A stretch of 37,523 nucleotides of DNA from a virus, in IMG/VR virus record IMGVR_UViG_3300010392_000604, positions 1 through 37,523 of that record. One strand, given 5' to 3'. Positions 7,077-14,461 of this stretch are shown here, in pieces; the stretch's first letter is position 1; each line of letters begins with the position of its first letter. Both the position numbers and the translations under genes were made by a program. A model generated the notes under the pieces. It saw nothing but the letters and a program-made list of their open reading frames with translations. It did no database searches and was not told where the DNA came from.

Positions 7077-8980
7077 TGCCCGATATCCACCAGTTCACAA
7101 GTATCACCAGAGCAAGCCATAGTTTGCATACTCACAGTGTTGTCGTCTTCTTCGTAACCTCCCAGACCTGACCAGTTGATCTCAGTCGGCATCTTGGACA
7201 ACAACTCATTGTACTCGTCTTCAGTTGCCTCTTGATATGGAGCTTGTTGGTAGATGTGGTCATCGTAGGGCAGGAACGATACACCAGACATTTCGTCAAA
7301 GTGTTCATACACAAAAGCCCCTACTTCAAGCCACTCAGACTTCTTTACATTGATCGTAACTGATGGTTTGTGTTCACACCAATGTCGCTGGTAAACCAAC
7401 CAAGTCTTAAGCTGTTCGATAGCTGTAACATCAGAAGTAACTACAGCATCCTCAGGAGCCTTGATTGGGAAAGAGAAGACTGTCGTTGTAGACCCCTTGT
7501 AGACACAAGGCTCACTCGGGATACCTTGGTCTTTCATAAACTGTGTCAGTGGGTCTTTGTTGTCTCCACGAACAGTTCGGATATAGAAGGGACTGTAGCG
7601 AGTATGGATACCAGAAGCACTGTCTACCAACTGGGAGACTGTCCCTGAAGGTTTAACACAGGTGATCGCTGTGCTAACTGGGACACCAAGAATGTCAGCC
7701 CACTCAGCGTTAGTGGCAACAGCAATGCTCTTGAGGTGTTCGAGAGTCTTCTCTAGGCCTTTGTTCTGGGTGGTCATCAGGGGGTTATCCATAATGCCTG
7801 TCAGAGACACACCCAACAGTCGCTCTTCCTCGGTATTCTTCTGCCAAATCTTACGAAGGTAAGGGAAGTTAGTGTAGGTGGACTGAATGGTACCAAGGAT
7901 GGTTGCGAGGCGTACTTTACGCTCCAAGTCCTCGATAGTGTCTTCCCTACGTACCACAACCTCAGTCAAGTTACAGAACTGATACGGACGAAGAATGATC
8001 TCAGAACAAGGGTTCGTACCAAAGTCAAACGAAGGATCACGTCGACCATTCTTTGCGGCTTGTTTCTTAGAAGCCTCTCGGTTGAAGATACCACGTTCAC
8101 CGGAACCGCTTTCAGCAAGTGCTGTCCACTCCCGAAGGAAAGACAAGGCGTCTGGTTTCTCTGTGTAAGCCACCGAGTTGTTAGCAAGGAAACGATGATC
8201 AGGGAAAGAACCTGTCTTCGCATGGCGCATACGATCGTCACTGAGGTTACTCAGGGAGATCATAGCAGAACGACGCACACCTCCAACAACGACGATCTCA
8301 CCGATCTTACACATGATGTCATGGGCTTCGATACTCGAGAGTTTACGTCCTTTAGCCTCTTTGAACATCGAGACAGTGAAGTTGAACAAGTCAACCAGAG
8401 GAGCAGGACCAGAGGCACGACCACCGAAGGTCTTCAGTTTAGCTCCTGCTGGGCGCACTTTGGATACGTCCCACTTGGGGATCTCACCAGAGTACAGAAG
8501 GGCAATCAGTTGTCGGTAAGACTTAGCCCAACCTTCTTTACTGTCTTTAACAACAATTGTTGTCTCACTCTCAAAGAGTTCCTCTGGGATCTCTGGGAGT
8601 TTCTTGACGTACTGTCTCTCAACGGAGAAGCCCACACCAGTGCCGCACAGAAGGATGAACATAGCCTCATCGAAGGACTTAACATCATCTACTGGAAGGT
8701 ACGAACAGTTGTAACCACAGGTGTTGTCCCGGTCAAGAGCATTACCTGCGGTCATCATGGCTCGCATGGAAGGCATTACTTCTAGGTCGAGAATGACTTC
8801 CTTTAACTGGTTAAAAACTAGGTGTCGGTCTTCTGTCCAGACTCCTTCAGGAAATTTAGGCCCCCCGCAGACATTAAAGATGTAACGGTCTACAGTCTCT
8901 TCCCATGTCTCTCGTCGTTTCTCTTCAGGCAACCACCGAGCATAGCGGCTTTGGTGGATAAATTTTTGATAATCGTTCAT
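7073..8980 (-). CDS. nrdJ: Adenosylcobalamin-dependent (class II) ribonucleotide reductase
   Basis: This 635-residue protein resembles the monomeric class II enzyme of Lactobacillus leichmannii, which reduces ribonucleoside triphosphates. N-P-C-S-E-I carries the thiyl-radical Cys, and a second Cys lies 11 residues on in F-C-N-L-T-E-V, the same spacing as C408/C419 of that enzyme. An early C-G-Y-N-C-S-Y-L-P segment supplies the other redox Cys. C-V-K-P-S-G-T-V-S is the phosphate-binding loop. The C-terminal A-C-S-G-D-T-C-E-L is the reducing Cys pair. Activity needs B12 coenzyme from the host. It probably works with ThyX to supply dNTPs for replication. Confidence 0.95.
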   Translation of the reverse strand: MNDYQKFIHQSRYARWLPEEKRRETWEETVDRYIFNVCGGPKFPEGVWTEDRHLVFNQLKEVILDLEVMPSMRAMMTAGNALDRDNTCGYNCSYLPVDDVKSFDEAMFILLCGTGVGFSVERQYVKKLPEIPEELFESETTIVVKDSKEGWAKSYRQLIALLYSGEIPKWDVSKVRPAGAKLKTFGGRASGPAPLVDLFNFTVSMFKEAKGRKLSSIEAHDIMCKIGEIVVVGGVRRSAMISLSNLSDDRMRHAKTGSFPDHRFLANNSVAYTEKPDALSFLREWTALAESGSGERGIFNREASKKQAAKNGRRDPSFDFGTNPCSEIILRPYQFCNLTEVVVRREDTIEDLERKVRLATILGTIQSTYTNFPYLRKIWQKNTEEERLLGVSLTGIMDNPLMTTQNKGLEKTLEHLKSIAVATNAEWADILGVPVSTAITCVKPSGTVSQLVDSASGIHTRYSPFYIRTVRGDNKDPLTQFMKDQGIPSEPCVYKGSTTTVFSFPIKAPEDAVVTSDVTAIEQLKTWLVYQRHWCEHKPSVTINVKKSEWLEVGAFVYEHFDEMSGVSFLPYDDHIYQQAPYQEATEDEYNELLSKMPTEINWSGLGGYEEDDNTVSMQTMACSGDTCELVDIGQ

Positions 8981-9150
8981 GTTAGTTTGTCTACTTTCTT
9001 TTGAGCTGAGGAAACACTGTTAAAACTACCCAAGTACTTCTTCCTCCGGTAAAGGAGGTAGTTCTCCCCCCGATCAGCCTCTAGGTAGAACTCACCGTCT
9101 TTAGTCTCCCATGACCATCTGGTCACTGGCTCTAGTTTAAACGAGGTCAC
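8977..9150 (-). CDS. 57-residue basic protein upstream of nrdJ
   Basis: The frame starts with GTG at 9150 (AAGG about nine bases upstream) and ends in TGA overlapping the nrdJ ATG as ATGA. It overlaps the end of the MazG-like gene by 14 bases. The product is basic in its second half (Y-R-R-K-K-Y-L and Q-K-K-V-D-K-L). It fills what would otherwise be the only sizeable gap in this part of the operon. No family recognised. Confidence 0.65.
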   Translation of the reverse strand: MTSFKLEPVTRWSWETKDGEFYLEADRGENYLLYRRKKYLGSFNSVSSAQKKVDKLT

Positions 9151-9532
9151 TGAGGTCTACCTTTGGGTAATCTTTGTTCTTCACGATTTTACCGTCCTCT
9201 CTGCGTTGAATAGTACCATCTGGCTGGTACATACGACCCATGTTGTTGTCGTGGACACGAAGCAGAGCTTGGTCTAGATCCCACCCTCGAGCATTAGCAT
9301 ATCCGTAGATGACATACACTAGGTCGGCAAGCTCTTTAAGCTGAGGAGCCTTAGTGATGTGTCGCCACTCTGTATCCCACTCAAAGAACTCCTCATGCAC
9401 TAGACTCCGGTAAAGGACTGGATCAGGTTCTTGTCCCGAAACCTCTTGGTACTCCTTTACCATTTGTAGAGGGGTTTTGTCTCTTACGTCCTCACTTGGC
9501 TCCCAATATTCAAACATTTCTAGTTGGCTCAA
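9137..9532 (-). CDS. MazG-like / PRA-PH-type nucleotide pyrophosphohydrolase
   Basis: I place the start at TTG 9532, because GGAGG lies eight bases upstream and the previous gene's stop overlaps it; an ATG at 9517 is the alternative. This gives 131 residues. The all-alpha NTP pyrophosphohydrolase motifs are visible: H-E-E-F-F-E-W, then E-L-A-D-L-V-Y-V-I-Y-G-Y and V-H-D-N-N-M-G-R-M, whose acidic residues bind Mg. Family members hydrolyse NTPs or dNTPs to monophosphates, for example dUTP or alarmones. Position next to nrdJ and thyX supports a nucleotide-pool role. Confidence 0.85.
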   Translation of the reverse strand: MSQLEMFEYWEPSEDVRDKTPLQMVKEYQEVSGQEPDPVLYRSLVHEEFFEWDTEWRHITKAPQLKELADLVYVIYGYANARGWDLDQALLRVHDNNMGRMYQPDGTIQRREDGKIVKNKDYPKVDLSDLV

Positions 9533-9729
9533 AACAAACGCCTCCAAATAGTGAACCACCCTGTGCAAACATCAATGAGAAAACAGACAAAGTAAGTAAA
9601 TACCTTTTCAGATGTTTTGTCTGTGTCGCGAGTAAGTTCGTGTGTTTCATCAATAGACTCGTCGACGATAGACAGCAAGAACTCTAGACTACCTAGAGCT
9701 ACGACTAACCATAGAATAGTTTCAATCAT
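9529..9729 (-). CDS. Small two-TM membrane protein
   Basis: This 66-residue protein has hydrophobic segments at residues 3-21 (T-I-L-W-L-V-V-A-L-G-S-L-E-F-L-L) and about 43-60 (V-F-T-Y-F-V-C-F-L-I-D-V-C), joined by an acidic loop. Its stop overlaps the TTG start of the MazG-like gene. Function unknown; likely inner membrane. Confidence 0.65.
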   Translation of the reverse strand: MIETILWLVVALGSLEFLLSIVDESIDETHELTRDTDKTSEKVFTYFVCFLIDVCTGWFTIWRRLF

Positions 9730-9889
9730 CCTCGCTAATCCCCTCTTCGTCTAGGTAAATGTAATCTTTAAGGTCGATCAAACCTTCTTCAACCAACCAG
9801 TCGACTACAACAAAAACCTCAATGTCATTCTCCTCAAGGAGAGTTTCAAGAGGGTAGTAGTCGGCCAGTGCCTTCACGATGTCACTCAT
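9722..9889 (-). CDS. 55-residue acidic protein
   Basis: The ATG at 9889 overlaps the stop of the upstream endonuclease as ATGA, and the TGA lies inside the start of the next gene. The product is strongly acidic (about 16 Asp/Glu against 3 Lys) with a helical core (D-W-L-V-E-E-G-L-I-D-L-K-D-Y). Very acidic small phage proteins often mimic DNA or bind host enzymes, but nothing here shows a target. Confidence 0.65.
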   Translation of the reverse strand: MSDIVKALADYYPLETLLEENDIEVFVVVDWLVEEGLIDLKDYIYLDEEGISEDD

Positions 9890-10329
9890 TCTCTCGTCTC
9901 TCTAAGGTACTCAATAGCTTTACCTAAAAGCTCTTCTGAGTCGTTGAACTTACCTAATCCTGTATTACACTTCGAACAAAGAATACCTCTGACTTTCCTT
10001 GTAATGTGACAATGGTCTATGTGTGGATGTTTCATTTCTTGAGAACAGAGACAACACAAACCCCCTTGTGAAACTAGGATTCGGTCGTAATCGTCTCTAG
10101 TTAATCCGTACTTACTTTTGATTTGCTCCCACCTGGTGGGGCCTCTTGTCTCACGCCTACGTCTGTTCTCCTCCTCCCTTACTAGTGGGTCCAAACGCCT
10201 TTGTCTTTTAGCTTCGTTTCTGCAGCTTTTACACTGCCCCATAAAACCATCTCTGTACCTAGGGTTTTTCCAGAAGTTTTCTAAAGTCTTATACGTTTTA
10301 CACTTAGAACATCTTTTAACTGTAGACAC
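9886..10329 (-). CDS. Endonuclease VII-like HNH nuclease with zinc ribbon
   Basis: A 147-residue protein. The N-terminus has two C-x-x-C pairs (C-S-K-C and C-K-S-C) in a zinc ribbon. The C-terminal half matches the recombination endonuclease VII family: K-Y-G-L-T-R-D-D-Y-D, G-G-L-C-C-L-C, H-I-D-H-C-H-I-T-R-K-V-R-G-I-L-C and C-N-T-G-L-G. It may resolve branched DNA during packaging like T4 gp49, or act as a homing nuclease. The added ribbon, also seen in the HNH protein at 6179-6634, favours homing. Its start overlaps the phosphoesterase stop by 14 bases. Confidence 0.85.
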   Translation of the reverse strand: MSTVKRCSKCKTYKTLENFWKNPRYRDGFMGQCKSCRNEAKRQRRLDPLVREEENRRRRETRGPTRWEQIKSKYGLTRDDYDRILVSQGGLCCLCSQEMKHPHIDHCHITRKVRGILCSKCNTGLGKFNDSEELLGKAIEYLRETRE

Positions 10330-11089
10330 GTTTTAGAGCCTCCATACTCACCCACTGGAGGTCGTAGGTACCATTTTCTACTTCCCTTTTAACTGCCACC
10401 CCTTTAGTCCATTCGTGGTTAGCTTGACCTGCCCATGTTTCCTCTGCCCCCTTGAAGCAGCCCGCAACCAAACCCTGCATCGCACTAGGACGTGCATCAG
10501 TTTTAAGGTAATAGTGGAATTTATGAGAGTGACCAACAGTTGTAGAACAAGCTGTTTTTTCAACAAGAGCACAAGCGTGATGTTTACTTGAAAGAGCAGA
10601 ACCATAGTTGCCACTAGCAATGTAGTGACTATAGAGGACCCCATCGACAGTAAGGGTTCCGGGGGCGCTATTCTCATATTCGGTGTACTCGTCGAACCAG
10701 TAGTCTGTTTGAAGATGGCTGAAGGAAATCCCGTGTGTTGATCCCTCAAGTCGAGGGTCGTGGGCGATAGCCTTTTTGATTCTATTCTCGTGGTTTCCCT
10801 CAAGACCGTACCAAGTTGGTTTCTTTCGCTTGTTCTTTTTGAACTTCCACCGAAGACGTTCTTGTGCATCGTTATACCATTCGATATCTTTCTCATAGGA
10901 TTGATTGACAATCTGACTTGGGTACCGAGTGTCGTAGGAGTTAAGAGAGCGCATGTCAGCACCATCTCCTAGGTCTACTACATAGTCTGGTTTCAAGTCG
11001 TAAAGGAACTCTCCGAGCCATGAGAACCTCTCGTTAGAGGCCTCAGGATCAGCGTGAGAACATGTGAAGATTACTGCTGTTTTACCCAT
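10316..11089 (-). CDS. Calcineurin-like metallophosphoesterase
   Basis: A 257-residue protein with the ordered metal-binding motifs of the superfamily: C-S-H-A-D at residue 10, G-D-G-A-D near 42, G-N-H-E-N near 98 and G-H-S-H near 187. The first motif has Cys-Ser before His in place of the usual Asp-x-His, which is a variation. Phage members are often called DNA repair exonucleases or phosphatases; the substrate cannot be told from sequence. It sits between small unknown genes and the endonuclease VII-like gene. Confidence 0.88.
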   Translation of the reverse strand: MGKTAVIFTCSHADPEASNERFSWLGEFLYDLKPDYVVDLGDGADMRSLNSYDTRYPSQIVNQSYEKDIEWYNDAQERLRWKFKKNKRKKPTWYGLEGNHENRIKKAIAHDPRLEGSTHGISFSHLQTDYWFDEYTEYENSAPGTLTVDGVLYSHYIASGNYGSALSSKHHACALVEKTACSTTVGHSHKFHYYLKTDARPSAMQGLVAGCFKGAEETWAGQANHEWTKGVAVKREVENGTYDLQWVSMEALKRVYS

Positions 11090-11289
11090 TTTATGCCTTT
11101 ACCCATTTTGACCTCTGCCAGATACTCAGATACCTTATAGGAGCCTTCTGGTCCGATCTCCCACTCCTCTACTTCATCAGCGATTAGAGCTAGTTCCTCT
11201 TTAAGTTCATTTGTGACTGTGACTATGCTGGTGCCATAAGTCTCCCGGTCCTCACACCAGTCTTCTCGATAGATAAAAACTTTAGACAT
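11071..11289 (-). CDS. Small acidic protein of unknown function
   Basis: This 72-residue protein has an acidic middle (E-L-K-E-E-L-A-L-I-A-D-E-V-E-E-W-E) that looks helical. It overlaps both neighbours by 8 and 19 bases. No family recognised. Confidence 0.65.
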   Translation of the reverse strand: MSKVFIYREDWCEDRETYGTSIVTVTNELKEELALIADEVEEWEIGPEGSYKVSEYLAEVKMGKGIKWVKQQ

Positions 11290-11557
11290 CGTACTCTTTA
11301 TCTCCTACAGGTGTAAACGGAAGAGGTGGATTGTTTTCACCGTAGTGACCGTACTCGTTGAAAGGTTGAACTGAAGCTGGATACGGGTCATCCTCAATTT
11401 CTACCTTAAAGTACTTCTTTAGAACGTACCCTAATGCTTCTTCTTCACCATTGAAACTTTGATTAACCTTCTGTCCGTCAAGGTATAGGTTTGTTTCAAA
11501 GTGAGTACAACACCCACATGGAGCTTCCCAGATGTTATCTTCTACACGAATTTTCAT
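11282..11557 (-). CDS. Small protein of unknown function
   Basis: A 91-residue protein with a Cys cluster near the start (C-G-C-C-T-H-F) and a Pro-rich C-terminal region. The ATG overlaps the stop of the upstream nuclease gene as TAATG, so it is probably translated by re-initiation. No family recognised. Confidence 0.65.
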   Translation of the reverse strand: MKIRVEDNIWEAPCGCCTHFETNLYLDGQKVNQSFNGEEEALGYVLKKYFKVEIEDDPYPASVQPFNEYGHYGENNPPLPFTPVGDKEYDV

Positions 11558-11922
11558 TAGTCTACCTTCTCTGAGTTAATTCTCATAAACTCCAACTGCA
11601 AGTAGTAGTCAAAGTCTACCACAGCAAGAGGTTTCTTGTGATTAGCTTTTACAACGAGAAGAGGTTCATACCCATTTGCATTCTCTTCTGCTTGTCCGTA
11701 GAGTTTGTAGATAGCCATCTCTTTGTGACTCTTGCATTCTACTGAGACAGGAAGCATGTCACGTGCAAAAGGTGAAAGCTGCACGTCTTCTCCTCCTGCT
11801 CCCATACTTGTGGACTTAACGTCCTCAGGAAGACAGCCCCAAGGCTTCATAAGCTCAATGAAACGGTCTCGAACGTATTGTTGTAGTTTACGGCCTTTGG
11901 CCTTAGCGCTTGATGTTTTCAT
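11557..11922 (-). CDS. PD-(D/E)XK-type endonuclease / resolvase-like protein
   Basis: This 121-residue protein starts with K-T-S-S-A-K-A-K-G-R-K-L-Q-Q and has P-E-D-V-K-S-T-S-M-G-A-G-G-E-D-V-Q-L-S, then V-S-V-E-C-K-S-H. The E-D and E-C-K elements fit the Mg-binding core of restriction-like nucleases. Phage members of this size usually act as Holliday-junction resolvases or single-strand endonucleases in recombination, like T7 gp3. It lies in the same operon as SSB, exonuclease and polymerase. Its ATG overlaps the previous stop as ATGA. Confidence 0.8.
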   Translation of the reverse strand: MKTSSAKAKGRKLQQYVRDRFIELMKPWGCLPEDVKSTSMGAGGEDVQLSPFARDMLPVSVECKSHKEMAIYKLYGQAEENANGYEPLLVVKANHKKPLAVVDFDYYLQLEFMRINSEKVD

Positions 11923-12227
11923 TTAGTTTCCTCTAGTGCTGCTTTGATGCGGACAGTGATTCTACTGTAAGCCTCTTCCAAACCAGAAACCTCCCCTTGT
12001 ATGCTAACAATGCAGTCATACAGAATGTCCTCTATATCATTAAATAGGCCATCAGTATTCACCCCATCCGCGTTTTCACGGGCTTGGCGGTAGGCGGTGA
12101 GGGCGTCGCGTTCATCCTTGCATTCGTGGATAGCTTGCCGAGAAACAAGCACCATAATGCCTTCTTCGTCAGCCTGTTGGTAGTTCATCAGGGCGTCCCA
12201 TGCCGCCTCTTTGCTTGTGTCAGTCAT
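11919..12227 (-). CDS. 102-residue helical protein with a GC-rich patch
   Basis: I choose the ATG at 12227 because GGAG lies 6-9 bases upstream; an upstream extension to 12302 would overlap a better small gene. The product is helical and acidic (A-Y-R-Q-A-R-E-N-A-D and E-L/D-I-E-D-I-L-Y-D). Bases around 12065-12130 are visibly richer in GC than the surrounding DNA, so part of the gene may be a recent acquisition. No family recognised. Confidence 0.65.
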   Translation of the reverse strand: MTDTSKEAAWDALMNYQQADEEGIMVLVSRQAIHECKDERDALTAYRQARENADGVNTDGLFNDIEDILYDCIVSIQGEVSGLEEAYSRITVRIKAALEETK

Positions 12228-12357
12228 TGGGGTTCTCCTGTTTACAGATTTGAATTTCTTTTCCAATCCAGTCAGCACATCCGTCGTCGTCCAAGTCGGC
12301 ACCTAGAAGAAAAATAGCAAAGAGCATCCCTGTACAGAAGCATGCTAGTTCACTCAT
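12220..12357 (-). CDS. 45-residue one-TM protein
   Basis: The frame starts at ATG 12357 in a TAATG overlap with the upstream exonuclease and ends overlapping the next ATG by 8 bases. The product has an N-terminal hydrophobic segment (C-F-C-T-G-M-L-F-A-I-F-L-L-G) followed by an acidic stretch (A-D-L-D-D-D-G-C-A-D-W), so it is a likely small inner-membrane protein. Confidence 0.55.
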   Translation of the reverse strand: MSELACFCTGMLFAIFLLGADLDDDGCADWIGKEIQICKQENPND

Positions 12358-13217
12358 TACGTAACCTCGTCTACTTTAGGTTCCCGAACAACTTCAGTGA
12401 GAAACCGTGGTTTTCCTGCGTACAAGAAGGTCCGTAGACCCGGCCAGCACATGTCTTTGAAAGCACAGTAAGAACACTGTGTATCCAGTTTCATGTTACC
12501 AGACTTGCCGTCAGGAATAGAACTAAAACCCCGATCTGGCACCACCTCTGGGTTATTAACCGCTGCTTTGATGGCTTCAAACTCTTCTTCCTTGGTGTTG
12601 ATCTCATGTCCAAGGTCGTACATATCGAGACAAAGCTCACCGGAAACCTTGTTTACAACCAAGAAAGCTCCAAGCGAGGGATGGGAGTCGACTTCTGTTT
12701 GTGTTCTTCCTGCGTAAACATACGATGATAGTTGGGAGATGTAACCAAAGGGATCGTCATCCCGTAGACCCCCTGTTTTAAACTTGATAAAGGAGTAGGG
12801 ACTGGCTGATTTAACGTCAACTGTGATTCCGTCGATAACAGCATCTCGGTGTCCCTTAATACCCGCGACCTCCAAAGTATCTTGCATTCCTGCCACGTCA
12901 TGTCCGGCAGCGATTGCCAAGGATAGGATGAGATCTTCCAGAAGATCCCCGTAGAGAAATTTGAGGAGAGTGGAAGCCCGAAAAACTTCATTGTCATCAG
13001 GCTTGTTGATTGAGTACCAAAGCTTCCTCGTACATGAAGTGCCCATCCCACTGAGCCGGAGAGTTGGTTCTCTTTCTTCTCGTTCTCCACCCAGTCTACG
13101 CCACACCGTTGAAGACACTGACTCGGTGAAGAACTTGTGTACGGTTTCATCCCAACCTCCATTTCCCTCGATAACACTGTTGATGTCTTCTACAAGTGTT
13201 GAAATCTTTTTAGCCAA
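12357..13217 (-). CDS. Cas4/RecB-like PD-(D/E)XK exonuclease
   Basis: I place the start at TTG 13217, because GGGAG is seven bases upstream and the product begins M-A-K-K-I-S-T-L; a GTG at 13235 lacks a ribosome site. The 286-residue product has G-H-R-D-A-V-I-D-G, then V-D-V-K-S-A-S-P, then Q-L-S-S-Y, the nuclease core of the RecB/Cas4 superfamily. Cysteines at C-T-R-K-L-W-Y and C-S-Y-C-A-F-K-D-M-C could bind a 4Fe-4S cluster as in Cas4 and AddB. It probably degrades DNA ends for recombination or host-DNA recycling, analogous in role to T7 gp6. Confidence 0.87.
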   Translation of the reverse strand: MAKKISTLVEDINSVIEGNGGWDETVHKFFTESVSSTVWRRLGGEREEREPTLRLSGMGTSCTRKLWYSINKPDDNEVFRASTLLKFLYGDLLEDLILSLAIAAGHDVAGMQDTLEVAGIKGHRDAVIDGITVDVKSASPYSFIKFKTGGLRDDDPFGYISQLSSYVYAGRTQTEVDSHPSLGAFLVVNKVSGELCLDMYDLGHEINTKEEEFEAIKAAVNNPEVVPDRGFSSIPDGKSGNMKLDTQCSYCAFKDMCWPGLRTFLYAGKPRFLTEVVREPKVDEVT

Positions 13218-13314
13218 AGTAGTTCTCCCATACACGCGTAATGATAAAACCTAAGGCGGCTCCTACGAGGCCTCCCAATAAGGAAGCCCCGAGGAGAGTC
13301 AGAAAGAACATCAT
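13210..13314 (-). CDS. 34-residue hydrophobic membrane peptide
   Basis: ATG 13314 overlaps the previous stop as ATGA and the TAA overlaps the TTG start of the exonuclease. Almost the whole chain is one membrane helix (F-F-L-T-L-L-G-A-S-L-L-G-G-L-V-G-A-A-L) with small residues, ending in a charged R-V-W-E-N. The tight overlap on both sides supports real translation. Function unknown. Confidence 0.55.
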   Translation of the reverse strand: MMFFLTLLGASLLGGLVGAALGFIITRVWENYFG

Positions 13315-13580
13315 TTGCTGACAGGTTTCTTGTAGGTCACACCTTTACGAGGCCAAACGAAACCCCCTGTCGGGTAAACAAGCCAGACACAGAAGAGACC
13401 TAAAAAAGGAACTACGTTTGAGATAAGGTTAGAAAACCAAGAAGGTTTATGCGCAAAGCTTCCCTCGTACATCAGACCGGGAAATTCATCAGCAACACCA
13501 CCTGTTTCTTTAGCCATAGTGAGGGCGTAAGAGATTAGGACAAGGACAACGTAAACTACGGTATAAGCGGAAGTATCCAT
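13311..13580 (-). CDS. Two-TM membrane protein of unknown function
   Basis: This 89-residue protein has hydrophobic segments at residues 6-22 (Y-T-V-V-Y-V-V-L-V-L-I-S-Y-A-L) and about 55-70 (V-V-P-F-L-G-L-F-C-V-W-L-V-Y) and a basic C-terminus. AAGGAG precedes the ATG. It is encoded between SSB and the exonuclease and may anchor something to the membrane, but nothing proves a role. Confidence 0.65.
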   Translation of the reverse strand: MDTSAYTVVYVVLVLISYALTMAKETGGVADEFPGLMYEGSFAHKPSWFSNLISNVVPFLGLFCVWLVYPTGGFVWPRKGVTYKKPVSK

Positions 13581-13591
13581 GTTTTTACTCC

Positions 13592-14068
13592 TTAGAACGG
13601 CAGACGGAGGTCAGGGGAACCACCTTCGTCGTCACCTTCAGGACGTTCGTACTCGACAAGGTCCAGAACCTGAACACCCATCATTCGAGTACCTTTGCCC
13701 ATTTTTGTCTCGTAGACCTCGAAGGCAACTTTGACTTTGGATCCATTACCAATGAGTTTGGATGTATCCCAGAGTTCGCCTTCAGCGTCCTTGATAACAG
13801 GGGCACCACCAAGAGCAGGGATACTTGTGTGTTTGTGTTTACGTTTGAACTTAATACTCAGACCATCGTCAGTGATACGGGGTTTGAGACGGGAACCGGA
13901 GGCACTCAGTGCGTCAAGGTTCTCTTTGTCAAGGATTACGTCGATTGTATATGCACCGTCGCAGTCACCGTAGAAACCTTCGTGCATGTCTCGGTTGTTC
14001 TCGTAGAGACGAGGATACATCGCGATACCTTCAACGGTGTGTACTGTGCTTTTCGGTTTGTCTGTCAT
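13592..14068 (-). CDS. Single-stranded DNA-binding protein (gp2.5-like)
   Basis: This 158-residue protein looks like an OB-fold SSB: alternating strands through K-V-K-V-A-F-E-V-Y-E-T-K and M-M-G-V-Q-V-L-D-L-V, and an acidic C-terminal tail (E-G-D-D-E-G-G) ending in an aromatic residue (L-P-F). That tail is typical of T7 gp2.5 and bacterial SSB, where it recruits polymerase and helicase. Its place between polymerase and nuclease genes supports the call. Sequence similarity alone would not separate it from other phage SSB families. Confidence 0.8.
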   Translation of the reverse strand: MTDKPKSTVHTVEGIAMYPRLYENNRDMHEGFYGDCDGAYTIDVILDKENLDALSASGSRLKPRITDDGLSIKFKRKHKHTSIPALGGAPVIKDAEGELWDTSKLIGNGSKVKVAFEVYETKMGKGTRMMGVQVLDLVEYERPEGDDEGGSPDLRLPF

Positions 14069-14084
14069 GTTCAGTTAGTTTCCT

Positions 14085-14222
14085 TTAGATGTCTTTAGTA
14101 GTTAGAGTTTGGTAACGAGCTTCCCAAGAATCTCGCATTAGACCTTTGCAGTCGTCCATTAGGTCTTTCATAGTTGGTGTTGCTGTTCTGTAGTATTCTT
14201 TAAACCACTCTTCGAAGGCCAT
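14085..14222 (-). CDS. 45-residue protein directly behind an internal promoter
   Basis: ATG at 14222 with AAGGAA nine bases upstream and TAA at 14085-14087. The product (M-A-F-E-E-W-F-K-E-Y-Y-R, then D-S-W-E-A-R-Y-Q) is amphipathic and probably helical. It is the first gene after the leftward promoter at 14244-14273 and is followed by SSB. No family recognised. Confidence 0.65.
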   Translation of the reverse strand: MAFEEWFKEYYRTATPTMKDLMDDCKGLMRDSWEARYQTLTTKDI

Positions 14223-14243
14223 AGTGTTGTTCCTTACATATTA

Positions 14244-14273
14244 ATATTAACATGGTTTAGTTGGTGGGGTCAA
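14244..14273 (-). promoter_or_regulatory. Internal leftward sigma70 promoter ahead of the SSB gene
   Basis: Reading leftward, TTGACC (14273-14268) is followed after 18 bases by TAATAT (14249-14244). The spacer end and -10 region (AACCATGTTAATATTAA) resemble the promoter at 999-1027. It would boost the 45-residue gene, SSB and downstream nucleases inside the long operon. Confidence 0.65.
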
Positions 14274-14461
14274 GAAGTTTCGAAAGGAATTTCTTCAATT
14301 TCTGTGTCATGTCCTTGGTGTTTCTCGTAAGCTCCGTTATACTCCCTGTAGAAACGTTCAGCACTTTTGGCTACATCTAGTGTCGGGTGGGCTGAGACTA
14401 GGCTTCGGTAATCTTCCCCTCCAACTGGGTACGTGTGTATTAGGATATACACAGAATTCAT
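14270..14461 (-). CDS. 63-residue protein of unknown function
   Basis: I use the ATG at 14461, which overlaps the previous stop as TGATG, rather than the TTG one codon earlier. The product has a hydrophobic start (S-V-Y-I-L-I-H-T-Y) and a helical middle (V-A-K-S-A-E-R-F-Y-R-E-Y). No family recognised. Confidence 0.65.
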   Translation of the reverse strand: MNSVYILIHTYPVGGEDYRSLVSAHPTLDVAKSAERFYREYNGAYEKHQGHDTEIEEIPFETS

